Shown one piece after another: positions 1 to 8,280 of a stretch of DNA of 16,154 nt. The DNA is from CAYSHJ01 sp964589725 (GTDB lineage Bacteria; Planctomycetota; Planctomycetia; Planctomycetales; Planctomycetaceae). The translations under genes were made by a program, and so were the position numbers. How positions within the stretch are numbered: the stretch's first letter is position 1; each line of letters begins with the position of its first letter. The stretch is from positions 1-16,154 of the forward strand of contig CAZPUJ010000539.1 in NCBI GenBank assembly GCA_964589725.1, read 5' to 3'. Under the pieces are notes generated by a model. That model was not told the origin of the DNA, did not search any database, and was given only the letters and a program-made list of their open reading frames with translations.

Positions 1-1005
1 TCTGGTGTTGATCAAATGGTAGTCGATACCGGCCTCGGCGAACCCTTTTCGGTAGAACTCACAGCACTGTCGGACCTGTTCGAGATAGCCATCGCGCACG
101 GCGGCCGGATCGATTTCCAACTCCTCGCCGGTTTCCAAGTCGCGGAACTGAGTCGCCCCCTGATACGGGAATTCGAGTTCGGCGGCATCCTGAAGATGAA
201 ACACGAGCACGTCGTGTTTTTGACTGCGCAAGAGCCGGATGGCTCGCAGCGTTTGTTCGGGATCGTCGATCAAATCGCTGATGACAACGACCATCCCCCG
301 CCGTTTGAGATTCCGCGCGATCTGCCGCAGGCTGCCCGGCATGTTGGTGCCGCCAGACGGCGGATTGTCGATCATCACTTTCATCATCTGGCGGAGATGC
401 GGTCGCCGGCATCGCGGCTGCACCAACAGTCCCGGCTTCGCCCCGAACAGCGCCAGTCCGCAAGCATCCTGTTGCCGCAGCACTAGGTATCCCAAGCAAC
501 TGGCGAGGAAGCACGCATAATCCCATTTAGTCAACAACCCGGTGCCGAAGGCCATCGAAGCGGAACGGTCCAAGAGCAGATAACAGCGGAGATTCGTCTC
601 CTCTTCAAACCGTTTGATGTAGTAATGGTCCGTGCGAGCATACAGATGCCAGTCGAGATACTTCAGATCGTCGCCGGCGACATACTCACGATGATCAGCG
701 AACTCCACGGAAAAGCCATGAAACGGGCTCTTGTGCAATCCATTCAGAAACCCTTCCACGACCAATCGCGCCAACAGAGGCGATAAGCCGATGTGAGCCA
801 GCACGTCGGGTTGCAGATATTTTTCCGATGCGGTCCCAGGCAACCCTTCGGCCAACACCGGCTGTCCCGATTGCTGCGCCAAGGCTCGATGCAATTTCTG
901 CATGAGCATCGACGCCGCCGGACCAAGCTGCCTCCACCAGGCGCTTCGCGGCCCTGGTCGCAGTGGTGGGACACTCGGAGCGGGAGGTCGAGGGCTGGCG
1001 GACAT
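1..1005 (-). CDS. DUF58 / von Willebrand factor A-like protein, 3' end cut by window
   Basis: This is a DUF58-family protein, the usual partner of MoxR ATPases; DUF58 proteins carry a vWA-like fold and probably act in protein complex assembly or maturation at the envelope. The core reads GFSVEFADHREYVAGDDLKY, then LDWHLYARTD, then the MIDAS-type motif DRSASM (DxSxS) about 112 residues after the ATG at 903. PPSGGTNMPGSL and VISDLIDDPE further on fit the remaining metal-site loops. The frame is still open at base 1; by family length about 20 residues are missing. No transmembrane segment is visible. The start is uncertain: ATG at 1005 gives a proline-rich leader (MSASPRPPAPSVPP), while ATG at 909 or 903 start closer to the conserved core, and none has a Shine-Dalgarno site. 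The frame is open right back to the MoxR stop codon, which is in the same frame, through the palindrome at 1023-1085. Confidence 0.85.
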   Translation of the reverse strand, partial: MSASPRPPAPSVPPLRPGPRSAWWRQLGPAASMLMQKLHRALAQQSGQPVLAEGLPGTASEKYLQPDVLAHIGLSPLLARLVVEGFLNGLHKSPFHGFSVEFADHREYVAGDDLKYLDWHLYARTDHYYIKRFEEETNLRCYLLLDRSASMAFGTGLLTKWDYACFLASCLGYLVLRQQDACGLALFGAKPGLLVQPRCRRPHLRQMMKVMIDNPPSGGTNMPGSLRQIARNLKRRGMVVVISDLIDDPEQTLRAIRLLRSQKHDVLVFHLQDAAELEFPYQGATQFRDLETGEELEIDPAAVRDGYLEQVRQCCEFYRKGFAEAGIDYHLINTR

Positions 1006-1022
1006 ACAGGCCGAGATTATGA

Positions 1023-1085
1023 GTAGCCACGCTCGCCAGAGCGTGGGCCATACCAGCAATCCCACGCTCTGGCGAGCGTGGCTAC
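1023..1085. repeat. REPIN-like palindromic element, MoxR-DUF58 junction
   Basis: Two perfect 25-base inverted arms (1023-1047 and 1061-1085) are separated by a 13-base spacer. Each arm is itself a hairpin: GTAG, then CCACGCTC, loop GCCA, then GAGCGTGG. The mirror copy ends in CTAC. GTAG at the foot of a short hairpin is the hallmark of REP sequences mobilised by RayT (TnpA-REP) transposases, and two REPs in inverted orientation make a REPIN. It fills most of the gap between the MoxR stop (1093) and the DUF58 start, so it may also fold in the mRNA and change the expression ratio of the two genes. That role is inference. Confidence 0.85.
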
Positions 1086-1092
1086 GGGAAAC

Positions 1093-2100
1093 TTACTTCT
1101 TCCGCTCCGGTACGATTTCGAGCAGCCGGCGGACGATATCGTCCGTGGACGTCCCTTCGGCCTCGGCGGCAAAACTACAGGAAATGCGATGACGCAACAC
1201 CGGGAGCGCCAAATGACGCACGTCATTGCATGAGACGTTGATCCGCCCATTCAAAGCGGCGAGGCACTTCGCACACAAGATCAGCGCCTGGCTGGCGCGA
1301 GGACCGGCTCCCCACGAGACCTGATCCTGCACGAAGTCCGGTACGCCCGGCTCCATCGGTCTCGTCGCCCGAACCAGATCGACGGCGTATTGCGTGACAT
1401 GCTTCGACACGGGCAGACTCCGCACGAGTTTCTGTGTGTCGATGACGGCGTTTTGATCGCAGATCGGCGTGAGGTCGACTGTGGTGTTCGACGTCGTCCG
1501 CTCCACGATTTGTTCTTCCTCTTCCAGACCGGGATATTTGATAAACGTATTCAGCAGAAAGCGGTCTTTCTGGGCTTCGGGCAACGGATACGTTCCTTCC
1601 TGATCGATCGGGTTTTGCGTCGCTAGCACGAAGAACGGTTTTGCGAGCGCATACGTCTTGCCGCCGGCCGTGACTTCATGTTCCTGCATCGCCTGCAACA
1701 GCGCTGCCTGGGTTTTCGGCGGCGTGCGGTTGATTTCGTCGGCGAGCACCAGGTTGGTGAAAATCGGGCCGGCCACGAAGACCGTCACTCGCTTTCCAGT
1801 GGTGTGGTCATCCTCGATGACATTCGTCCCGACGATATCCGATGGCATCAAATCGGGTGTGAATTGGATGCGTTTGAAATCCAACGAGAGCAGTTGCGCC
1901 AACGTGTTGATCATCAGCGTCTTGGCCAGTCCCGGAACGCCCTCCAAAAGGTTGTGCCCGCCGGCGAAGACTGTGATCAGCAATTCCTCCAAGACGGATC
2001 GCTGACCGACGATCACGCGGGACATGCCGTCCAACATGCGAGTATGCAGTTCTTTCAGTTGCGCCAAGTCGCGCTCGATATCGGCAATTTCGTTGTTCAC
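1093..2100 (-). CDS. MoxR-family AAA+ ATPase
   Basis: This is a cytoplasmic MoxR-type (AAA_3) ATPase of 335 residues, the normal length for the family. Walker A is GVPGLAKT at residues 54-61, Walker B is LVLADE at 117-122 followed by INRTPPKTQAALLQAM, sensor 1 is ATQNP at 160-164, a likely arginine finger lies in QKDRF (177-181), and sensor 2 is GAGPRAS at 264-270, so all catalytic elements are present. The start is GTG at 2100; the frame hits a stop four codons upstream, so no longer form exists, and the Shine-Dalgarno match is poor. It follows the tandem DUF4159 gene after a 148-base gap holding a REPIN-like palindrome and precedes the DUF58 gene, the classic MoxR-DUF58 pairing in which the ATPase is thought to remodel clients of a vWA partner. 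The specific client is unknown. Confidence 0.95.
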   Translation of the reverse strand: MNNEIADIERDLAQLKELHTRMLDGMSRVIVGQRSVLEELLITVFAGGHNLLEGVPGLAKTLMINTLAQLLSLDFKRIQFTPDLMPSDIVGTNVIEDDHTTGKRVTVFVAGPIFTNLVLADEINRTPPKTQAALLQAMQEHEVTAGGKTYALAKPFFVLATQNPIDQEGTYPLPEAQKDRFLLNTFIKYPGLEEEEQIVERTTSNTTVDLTPICDQNAVIDTQKLVRSLPVSKHVTQYAVDLVRATRPMEPGVPDFVQDQVSWGAGPRASQALILCAKCLAALNGRINVSCNDVRHLALPVLRHRISCSFAAEAEGTSTDDIVRRLLEIVPERKK

Positions 2101-2170
2101 GGTGATGCTTCAATAAGGAAGGCGGGGTTCGTTAAGGGGGGGAGTGATCGGTGGGCAAGCGGCGGTCCTT

Positions 2171-2240
2171 CGTAGCCAATCTCGCCAGAGATTGGGTTGT
2201 TGTCGCGAGTTGCACCCAATCTCTGGCGAGATTGGCTACG
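2171..2240. repeat. REPIN-like palindromic element upstream of MoxR
   Basis: Inverted arms of 27 bases (2171-2197 and 2214-2240) pair perfectly around a 16-base spacer. Each arm is GTAG plus an 8-bp hairpin, CCAATCTC loop GCCA GAGATTGG, with the mirror copy ending in CTAC. Compared with the element at 1023-1085 the loop and flanks are the same, but the stem changed from CCACGCTC/GAGCGTGG to CCAATCTC/GAGATTGG, with every change compensated. It occupies about half of the 148-base gap between the DUF4159 stop (2249) and the MoxR GTG (2100). No convincing promoter or T-run terminator was seen in the rest of this gap. Confidence 0.85.
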
Positions 2241-2248
2241 ACACGCGG

Positions 2249-3880
2249 TTAATGGCTTAACGCATAGGTGATGATATTCATGACAACTCGTGTGGCATCG
2301 TCGGCTGCGATTCCTTTGGCGTAGGCGTTGGACTCGTGATTCACGCCGCTCATCAAATCAAATGGCGTGTAGATGACTGCCAGCCGGCCGTCGAGAAACA
2401 GGCCGTAGAATTCTGGCGTTTCCAGCGTCGGATCGTCGCGGAGCGCCGTGGGTGTGTATTCCACGCGATCGACCGGATTCCAGCCACTGGCAAACAAGGG
2501 ATGCGACGCTGGCAGCTTGAGCAACTCCCCTTCGGGAATGACTTTTTTCAGTTCGCGGCGGAAGCCGAGATCGAACGGTTTCAAGCCGGCTGCGGCGGTT
2601 GCGACGACCATCCCGCCACGTTGCAGATAATGCCTGAACCCTTCGACCTCTTCATTGGTCAATTGGAAATCGTAGTGACCCGTCATGAAGACGAGCGGAG
2701 AATCGGCCAGTTCCGGGCTATCCAGTGACACCGTGACCGGCGCATAATCGACTTCCAGGCCCGTGTTCTCCTGGAGGCTCTGCAGCACGCTGTTCTGCAA
2801 CGCCGGATGATCGTCCCAACTGCCGCTGTAGGTCACCATCCCGAACCGATACACATCACCGGCTGCGGTTCGGCCGTCATAGACCGGGAACTCCTGGGCT
2901 AAAAAGCGACCGTACTCGGTGGCACCCAAGACGTAGGCCACGATATTCACCCCCAGTCGCACAGCCGACTCGCCAACGAAATGTTTTCCCTGGGGATGAT
3001 ATGGCTCGGCGCTCCACGCAGCCCCCATGCCGACGGGAACCAGGATCGCCGCCGCTCGCGTACCGATATCCAGCGTGTAGATCTCCGGTGGCTGCTGAAA
3101 CTGCACGCCATTCACCAAGGTCATCAACTGTTGCACGCGGTATCGTGAGTTGAACAACGGATGATCCTGAGGCGCGCGCATCAAGCGCTTCTGCGGAAAA
3201 ACCTTTCGCATCTCGCGAGCCACGGCCTTTGAGAACTCATCTCGCCCTCGAGCGGCGTTGAACAGTATCGTGCCCCCTTCGCTCAGGAACTGCCGCAGGT
3301 TTTCGACTTCTTTCGGAGTGAACGTGAAGTCGTAATCGCCCGCCATGAAGAGCAACGGGATATCCACCGGATCGAATCCGGGGCTGGCGAGTGGCTTGGT
3401 CGCGTACTGGTAATTGTTTCCGTCGGCCAGCCGCGTGTTGACGGTCGACATCAGATAATAGCCGTCATTCGGAAAGCTTTTCCACTGGTCGAACTTTTGT
3501 ACGGTGCCGTCGGTGTGGACGTACTCCAGCGTTTCGCCGTATTCCAACTTGTACATCACCGTAAGATTCGTGGGGGGCGGCGGCGTGCGAGTTTGGGTCT
3601 TTCGCTGGCCGGGACCAGGGTCTGGAATGACGCCGGTATCTTCGCCACTGGCCTCCATCTTCTGCGGAGCCTTCACCGGCGGCGGAGGCGGCGCCTCGGC
3701 GGGCGGAAAATTCACACGCCGCTGGGCAACGGCCGGGGACGACGAACCGATCAAGGCAACGAATAGAATCGTCCCACTAACCCAAAGCGTGAGCGAGGGC
3801 GAGCGCTCCGCAAGACTTGAAATCGGAGGTTTTGTGGAGCGCTCGCGCTCGCCCTCGCTCACGCTTCGGGTTCGTGTCAT
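2249..3880 (-). CDS. Secreted protein with two tandem DUF4159 domains
   Basis: This exported protein of 543 residues carries two DUF4159 domains, of unknown function. The first spans about residues 105-322, the second about 343-541. They align on paired motifs: PLLFMAGDYDFTFTPKEVEN with PLVFMTGHYDFQLTNEEVEG, SEGGTILF with QRGGMVVA, and DHPLFNSRY with SHPLFASGW. The fold with its GG loop resembles class I glutamine amidotransferase-like domains, but no catalytic Cys is evident. A signal peptide core (GTILFVALIG, cut after SPAVA) is followed by a proline-rich linker (residues 56-105). The ATG at 3880 overlaps the TGA of the beta-helix gene (ATGA, 3877-3880), which supports this start and coupling. 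Residues about 4-34 (TRSVSEGE...SLTLWV) are encoded by the palindrome at 3779-3872. No ATG, GTG or TTG lies between that palindrome and the hydrophobic core, so the palindrome must be translated. Confidence 0.88.
   Translation of the reverse strand: MTRTRSVSEGERERSTKPPISSLAERSPSLTLWVSGTILFVALIGSSSPAVAQRRVNFPPAEAPPPPPVKAPQKMEASGEDTGVIPDPGPGQRKTQTRTPPPPTNLTVMYKLEYGETLEYVHTDGTVQKFDQWKSFPNDGYYLMSTVNTRLADGNNYQYATKPLASPGFDPVDIPLLFMAGDYDFTFTPKEVENLRQFLSEGGTILFNAARGRDEFSKAVAREMRKVFPQKRLMRAPQDHPLFNSRYRVQQLMTLVNGVQFQQPPEIYTLDIGTRAAAILVPVGMGAAWSAEPYHPQGKHFVGESAVRLGVNIVAYVLGATEYGRFLAQEFPVYDGRTAAGDVYRFGMVTYSGSWDDHPALQNSVLQSLQENTGLEVDYAPVTVSLDSPELADSPLVFMTGHYDFQLTNEEVEGFRHYLQRGGMVVATAAAGLKPFDLGFRRELKKVIPEGELLKLPASHPLFASGWNPVDRVEYTPTALRDDPTLETPEFYGLFLDGRLAVIYTPFDLMSGVNHESNAYAKGIAADDATRVVMNIITYALSH
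3779..3872. repeat. Palindromic element translated as N-terminus of the DUF4159 protein
   Basis: Imperfect inverted repeat: left arm 3779-3809 begins AACCCAAAGCGTGAGCGAGG; right arm 3836-3872 is its complement with one base difference near the outer end and an extra GCGAGC unit. It belongs to the same group as the element at 5483-5553: the shared motif is AACCCGAAGCGTGAGCGA, and on the gene strand both are read in the same frame (TRSVSEGE here, TRSVSDGD there; then PSLTLWV and PSLTLRV). It starts 7 bases inside the DUF4159 gene, immediately before the signal-peptide core. It lacks the GTAG foot and tidy 8-bp hairpins of the elements at 1023 and 2171, so membership in the same mobile family is less certain. 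Confidence 0.75.
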
Positions 3881-5583
3881 GGCAGACTGACCTCGATGGT
3901 CGGTTTCTTCTCATTCGGATTGGCACGATACCAACCGACCTCCGGCGTGACTGTCACCGACTTCAAATTTTTTCGCGGCTCCGTGCCCGTGGCCTGCACC
4001 GGTCCAACAATGTTGAGTTGATACACCGGTGCGGGCTGGAGTTTGGCATCTGCATCGTATTGCCAACTCCGGACGATGAGAGGTTCCAACGATTGCGGCA
4101 ACGGGGTGAAGCCGTTCTTCAACACCGGTGCCGGCGAGTTGCGAATGTTGGGATCCTGTGCGCCGGCCGGCAAAGGCATAGCCGGTTGCGCTGTCTTCAT
4201 CTCGATGGCCAATCCCAAAGGAACCTGGCCGCTGACTTGAGCCACCACGAAGTTCAGCATCTGGACCGTCGGCAAACGAGGTTTTCCCGCGACGATCGGG
4301 GCCGCGACAAATCCCGGCACAAAGGTGACGTCTTCCGGACGCACCGGTGAGTTGATCAACGTCAACGGGCCGCTGGCATAATAGACCTTATAGCCATTGG
4401 GATTGGGCACCATGTCGCGGATCACGAGATTCGTCATCTGGACCGTCGCACCGCCGTGATAGTAGGCCGATTGCGCTCCGGTGATCGTGATATCCTCCAA
4501 TGTCCCCGCCGCGCTGGTGAGCGTCATGCCGTGCGTGCAATCCTTGATGAGCATCTGTTTGACCATGAATCCGCTGCCGTACCAATACAGGCCTTGGGCG
4601 CATTTCTCGATTGTGTTGTTGGTCATGATGCATTCGTGCTGGCCATAGCAGGTAATCCCTCCCGGATAGTTCCCTCGAATCGTGTTGCCGCGAACTTCGA
4701 TCAACGGGCAGACGGAGATGTAGAGGGCTGGGTTCGGCACGGGGAACGGGTCGTCGCGTTCGAACTGGTTGTCCGCCACGACGGCCGAATCGCAAGAAGT
4801 CAGCAGCAGCCGGCTGGTGCCGATGAAACGGTTCTTGATCACATTGATCCGCTCGCCCGGCTTGGCTCCCGTGTTGTCGATGCCCGTCGGCTGGACATAC
4901 ATGTTGGACAATTCCGCCCGTTGGATGTCGAGCGTGGACCCGGTGGCGGCTTCCAAGATGGCGGTCGGGTCGGGCGTCAGCGTTCCCGCTGGGAGTTCTT
5001 TTTTCGGTGGTCGCGAAGTGATCAAGGCGTTCCTGCGTCCTTGAGCCAAGCCCAGTCGTCCGGACACCACCAATCCGCCTCCCTTGGCGATCTTGAGCAT
5101 CCGCTGTTCGGTATCCTCGGCGACGAGCCGGAATTCGTGCTGGTCTTTCGCCGACTTGGACGCATCCAGGCGGATGTAGCCGTAGCTTTCCACAAGTCCG
5201 GATGCGCAGAACACAATCGGTCCGGCCCCGACTTTGAATTGCAGTACGGCCCGAGGATCGAGCGACAATTGCCGGCATGTGATCGGTCCGTCGTCATTGC
5301 GACTGAATATGACGATGTCATCGCGGGCAATCACGACGTCGTCTTCCGCCACGGGAACCTTGCCGCCGCGCCATGTTGCCGGGTCAGACCAGTCCCCTCC
5401 GCCGGATGCGTTGGAATAGATTTCGTCGGCGAAACCGATCCCGGCCGCACAGACAATTCCCCAACACAGCATGATCCGGAAAGTAACCCGAAGCGTGAGC
5501 GAGGGCGTCGGGGCATCCAGCGTGGAATCGCCATCGCTCACGCTTCGGGTTACCTTTGAAACCACGTCTTGTGAGTCGTTCAT
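3877..5583 (-). CDS. Secreted G8-like / right-handed beta-helix protein
   Basis: This exported 568-residue protein has a G8-like region (GGGDWSDPATW then KVPVAEDDVVI, residues about 61-95) and a right-handed parallel beta-helix built from degenerate repeats (IKNRFIG, VADNQFER, VRGNTIRGN, MTNNTIEKC; about residues 245-395). The C-terminal part (about 400-568) is not recognised. Such folds are common in extracellular polysaccharide-binding or -cleaving proteins; no catalytic set can be assigned. I chose ATG 5583 because it overlaps the TGA of the upstream gene as ATGA (5580-5583). Residues 11-34 then come from the palindrome at 5483-5553. The alternative ATG at 5472 starts straight at the hydrophobic core MLCWGIVCAAGIGFADE, a short signal peptide lacking a charged n-region. 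The stop overlaps the DUF4159 start by four bases. Confidence 0.82.
   Translation of the reverse strand: MNDSQDVVSKVTRSVSDGDSTLDAPTPSLTLRVTFRIMLCWGIVCAAGIGFADEIYSNASGGGDWSDPATWRGGKVPVAEDDVVIARDDIVIFSRNDDGPITCRQLSLDPRAVLQFKVGAGPIVFCASGLVESYGYIRLDASKSAKDQHEFRLVAEDTEQRMLKIAKGGGLVVSGRLGLAQGRRNALITSRPPKKELPAGTLTPDPTAILEAATGSTLDIQRAELSNMYVQPTGIDNTGAKPGERINVIKNRFIGTSRLLLTSCDSAVVADNQFERDDPFPVPNPALYISVCPLIEVRGNTIRGNYPGGITCYGQHECIMTNNTIEKCAQGLYWYGSGFMVKQMLIKDCTHGMTLTSAAGTLEDITITGAQSAYYHGGATVQMTNLVIRDMVPNPNGYKVYYASGPLTLINSPVRPEDVTFVPGFVAAPIVAGKPRLPTVQMLNFVVAQVSGQVPLGLAIEMKTAQPAMPLPAGAQDPNIRNSPAPVLKNGFTPLPQSLEPLIVRSWQYDADAKLQPAPVYQLNIVGPVQATGTEPRKNLKSVTVTPEVGWYRANPNEKKPTIEVSLP
5483..5553. repeat. Palindromic element in N-terminus of the beta-helix gene
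   Basis: Arms 5483-5502 and 5534-5553 are perfect 20-base complements (GTAACCCGAAGCGTGAGCGA); pairing resumes for four more bases after one mismatch (5504-5507 with 5529-5532). The ends are GTAA and TTAC instead of the GTAG and CTAC of other copies. On the gene strand it is open and reads VTRSVSDGDS then PSLTLRVT, the same frame as the related element at 3779-3872. It lies ten codons after the coupled ATG (5583) and just before the signal-peptide core. Confidence 0.8.
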
Positions 5584-8276
5584 GGCCGTTCCCCCGGAGA
5601 TGACCCGTCGATGAAATTGCTCAGCCAATGCAATTCTTCGTCGGAGACGGCCCGCACTTGAAATGCATCAATCTCGCACGCTCCGGTCAGCAAGGAGCTA
5701 AACGTGATGCGGCCATCCAAAGCTTGCGGGGGAGCATCGAGCATAAATCCTACTTTCCGCCAGGCACCGTACGTCCGCTCCAAAAAATAGGTGCCGGTCC
5801 CTTTCAGCGGGACGGTGTCGTTGCCTTGACCGTAAAAGTTCCAAGAGACGTGCGAGTTGAATCCTGGAAACGCCGTCAGCAAGTTTTCCCGATACCAGCA
5901 TTCGACCCAGTAATGACAGCTCGCTGTGAGGTTCGGCAACGGACGCTCCAACGTCAAATAGCCCAGATACACCGGATGCGCTTCCAGCAATCCAACGTGC
6001 GGACCCGCGAGTCCCATTCCGCGCACGAATTTGATGTTGGTCGGCTTGCCGAACCACTGCGGTTCGTCCGGCTCGAAGCCGCTAACGACATCGGCGAACG
6101 GCGGCAATTTCGGCGAGCCACCGTCAGTCGCGGGGGTCGCTCGTGTCAGACGTTCCTCGAACTGCTTTTTGCGATCGGCCAACTTCTCTTTCTCGAAGTA
6201 CTTGGGAAAAGCTTGTTCCAGTTGAGCGAGTCGTTTCAGCGCCTCGGGAAGCTGACCCATGCGCACCAGACATTCCGACATGCCATGCAATGTTCTGTCT
6301 CGATAGCCGGCCCACTGTCTCAGTTGGAGCAAGACTTCGTAGTTTCGCAGCGAGGCGTCGTATTTTCCGGCGACGCGATCCGCCTCGGCTCGCAGAAAGC
6401 GATACAAGCCTTCGAGTTTTTGATCCGGGTAATTCAGCTCAATCCGGTCGAGTAGCAGCCGAGTTTCCCGGATGTCGCCCGTCCGCAGTTTTTGCTCGGC
6501 GACGCGCAACAGCGCCCCGCGTGTCACCGCTTCGGATTGAGCGGTCGCCAGAAACGCTTCACCGCCCAACGTGGCCGCCATGCGGTACAGCTCGCCGGCG
6601 GCTTTGATCTGGCCGGCATCGGCAAACAGGTCGCCACGGTGAATGGCCACGATCCGCATGTCGGGATGTTCCAGGCGACGATGCTTTTCCAAGAGAGTGT
6701 CGTATCGACGAGCCGCTTCATCGGGGTCTTTGAATTGCCGATGAACGATGTCCGTCGCGGTCAATTGAATTCCGACTTGCAACGTGGGGAGCTTGCCGAA
6801 CTCTTGATTGGCCTGTTCGAGCACCTTCTCCATCTCGACCTTGCGGCCATTGTGTCCCAGAGCTGTGATCAAGGACTTGTACAACTCCGCACGAAACTGC
6901 GGATCGAGCCCTGGCGCGGCCAGGCGATGCTTCGCCAACTTTTCCAGCAGAGGCCAACGCTCCGGCGCTTCCGAAGTCATGAGGAGATCCAAGATTTGGT
7001 CCTGCCGCTCAGCCGGAAATGTGTGTACGTCGGCGGTTGCCAATTCCCGAATGACGTATCGAATGGAAAACGGACTGATCGAACCGGGGGCCGCCCAGAC
7101 ATGTACGCGGCGTTGAAACGGCGGCAACGATCCACCGCTCGACAGCCTCACCATATAATCGCCCGGAGCAAAGTAAACATGCCGCACGCTCTGGCCGACC
7201 CCTTCCGTGCCGTCCCCGAAGTTCCAAGTCAGTTTGGAATCCTCCGGCAGATCGCCCTGAGCTTCAAAACGGACGAGATACAGCGTGGAGTCGCCAGACG
7301 CGACGAGGGCATCATCAATGCCGTAGCCAAACGACGCGCCTGTGTTTGGCCCGGCCACTTCCAAAGCGGCGACATGGGCATAATCGGGATGCACAAACAT
7401 GTCGCGCGGCACATAGGCCCAGGTTTTCGCAACCGGCGGAACCCACAACAACGAACATCCGCCGTAGGTGCCGGGGCTTTCCTTCAGCACATGATACATC
7501 TCGATCGAATGCACGCCGGCTTTGAGTTCCAGCTCCGCACCGATGGATCGTGTCGGAATCGAACCGGTCATGCGGGTGTTCGATCCGGGCCGGTCGCAGA
7601 CTTTGAATCCGTCGATGAAGAGAAACGACGCATCCTCGGAGTTCACAAAAAACCGATAGACGCCGTCGGCTTTGATATTCAGGTGGCCGCGATACGTCAC
7701 CGCGTAATCATGCGGATTGGCCGGGCGGACGGGATTGCTGTTCTGCACCATTTCCGTGACGAGCCCATTCGCCACCACGGGGTCGCTCTTGGTCAGCCCT
7801 TCGCGAACCGCCGTCCAACTGGAAATGTCGGTCCCCTTCCATTCACGTGCCTCCAAGACGATCCCTTCGGGGATCGGCTCGGCGGCGGCCGGCGGCGCGG
7901 CGGGATTTCTGGCATGAACCCAGTACCAGACGTCCGCACCATGACGCGGAAACTGAATGAGCGTGTCTCCCTGAGGTGCGTGAGACAGCACAGCGACCGG
8001 CAGCGCTGTTCCATCGGTACAGACGACGGCGATGTCCGAGCCATCTGGCTTCAACCAGCCACCGGTCGGCAACCGAGCCACGATCGACTTCGATGTTGAT
8101 TGAGCCGGATTCAAACCCATCAGTCGAAGCGTGTACCGCAACTGATAACCGTCGAGCCAGGCTGGCGGTTTCTCTGGCAATGCTTCGACGACGTTTTTCT
8201 GTGGCTCGGCAGGCACGGCGGCTTGTCCGAAAGCGGCATTCATGGCTCCACAGAGAATGGAGAGCGCCATCACCAC
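5580..8276 (-). CDS. Secreted PA14 / PKD / TPR-like multidomain protein
   Basis: This large exported protein (898 residues from GTG 8276) begins with a DUF2341-like region (DGYQLRYTLRL, then DIAVVCTDGT and DTLIQFPRHG; about 40-125). A PA14-like domain follows (about 140-290, with YRFFVNSEDASFLFIDG), then a PKD domain (WNFGDGTE and HVYFAPGDYMVRL, about 350-380), a helical TPR-like stretch (about 460-690) and a C-terminal beta-rich, carbohydrate-binding-like domain. PA14 and PKD modules bind glycans or proteins outside the cell. The start is unclear: the frame is open up to ATG 8402, which would overlap the upstream gene by 52 bases and read through the palindrome at 8281-8345. GTG 8276 or ATG 8270 just after the palindrome give a short hydrophobic leader (MALSILCGAMNAAFGQA) without a basic n-region, so the true N-terminus may have been rearranged. 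The stop overlaps the beta-helix start as ATGA. Confidence 0.85.
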   Translation of the reverse strand: MVMALSILCGAMNAAFGQAAVPAEPQKNVVEALPEKPPAWLDGYQLRYTLRLMGLNPAQSTSKSIVARLPTGGWLKPDGSDIAVVCTDGTALPVAVLSHAPQGDTLIQFPRHGADVWYWVHARNPAAPPAAAEPIPEGIVLEAREWKGTDISSWTAVREGLTKSDPVVANGLVTEMVQNSNPVRPANPHDYAVTYRGHLNIKADGVYRFFVNSEDASFLFIDGFKVCDRPGSNTRMTGSIPTRSIGAELELKAGVHSIEMYHVLKESPGTYGGCSLLWVPPVAKTWAYVPRDMFVHPDYAHVAALEVAGPNTGASFGYGIDDALVASGDSTLYLVRFEAQGDLPEDSKLTWNFGDGTEGVGQSVRHVYFAPGDYMVRLSSGGSLPPFQRRVHVWAAPGSISPFSIRYVIRELATADVHTFPAERQDQILDLLMTSEAPERWPLLEKLAKHRLAAPGLDPQFRAELYKSLITALGHNGRKVEMEKVLEQANQEFGKLPTLQVGIQLTATDIVHRQFKDPDEAARRYDTLLEKHRRLEHPDMRIVAIHRGDLFADAGQIKAAGELYRMAATLGGEAFLATAQSEAVTRGALLRVAEQKLRTGDIRETRLLLDRIELNYPDQKLEGLYRFLRAEADRVAGKYDASLRNYEVLLQLRQWAGYRDRTLHGMSECLVRMGQLPEALKRLAQLEQAFPKYFEKEKLADRKKQFEERLTRATPATDGGSPKLPPFADVVSGFEPDEPQWFGKPTNIKFVRGMGLAGPHVGLLEAHPVYLGYLTLERPLPNLTASCHYWVECWYRENLLTAFPGFNSHVSWNFYGQGNDTVPLKGTGTYFLERTYGAWRKVGFMLDAPPQALDGRITFSSLLTGACEIDAFQVRAVSDEELHWLSNFIDGSSPGERP

Positions 8277-8280
8277 GCAG

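Noticed and set aside
4456..5559. Plus-strand open frame of 367 codons
   Set aside because: Antisense to the beta-helix gene; no coherent protein pattern. Its end carries the reverse translation of the palindrome (NPKRERG).
6492..8099. Plus-strand open frame of 535 codons
   Set aside because: It lies wholly antisense to the PA14/PKD gene, and its translation is rich in Arg, His and Gln with no domain pattern, as expected for an antisense frame in GC-rich coding DNA.
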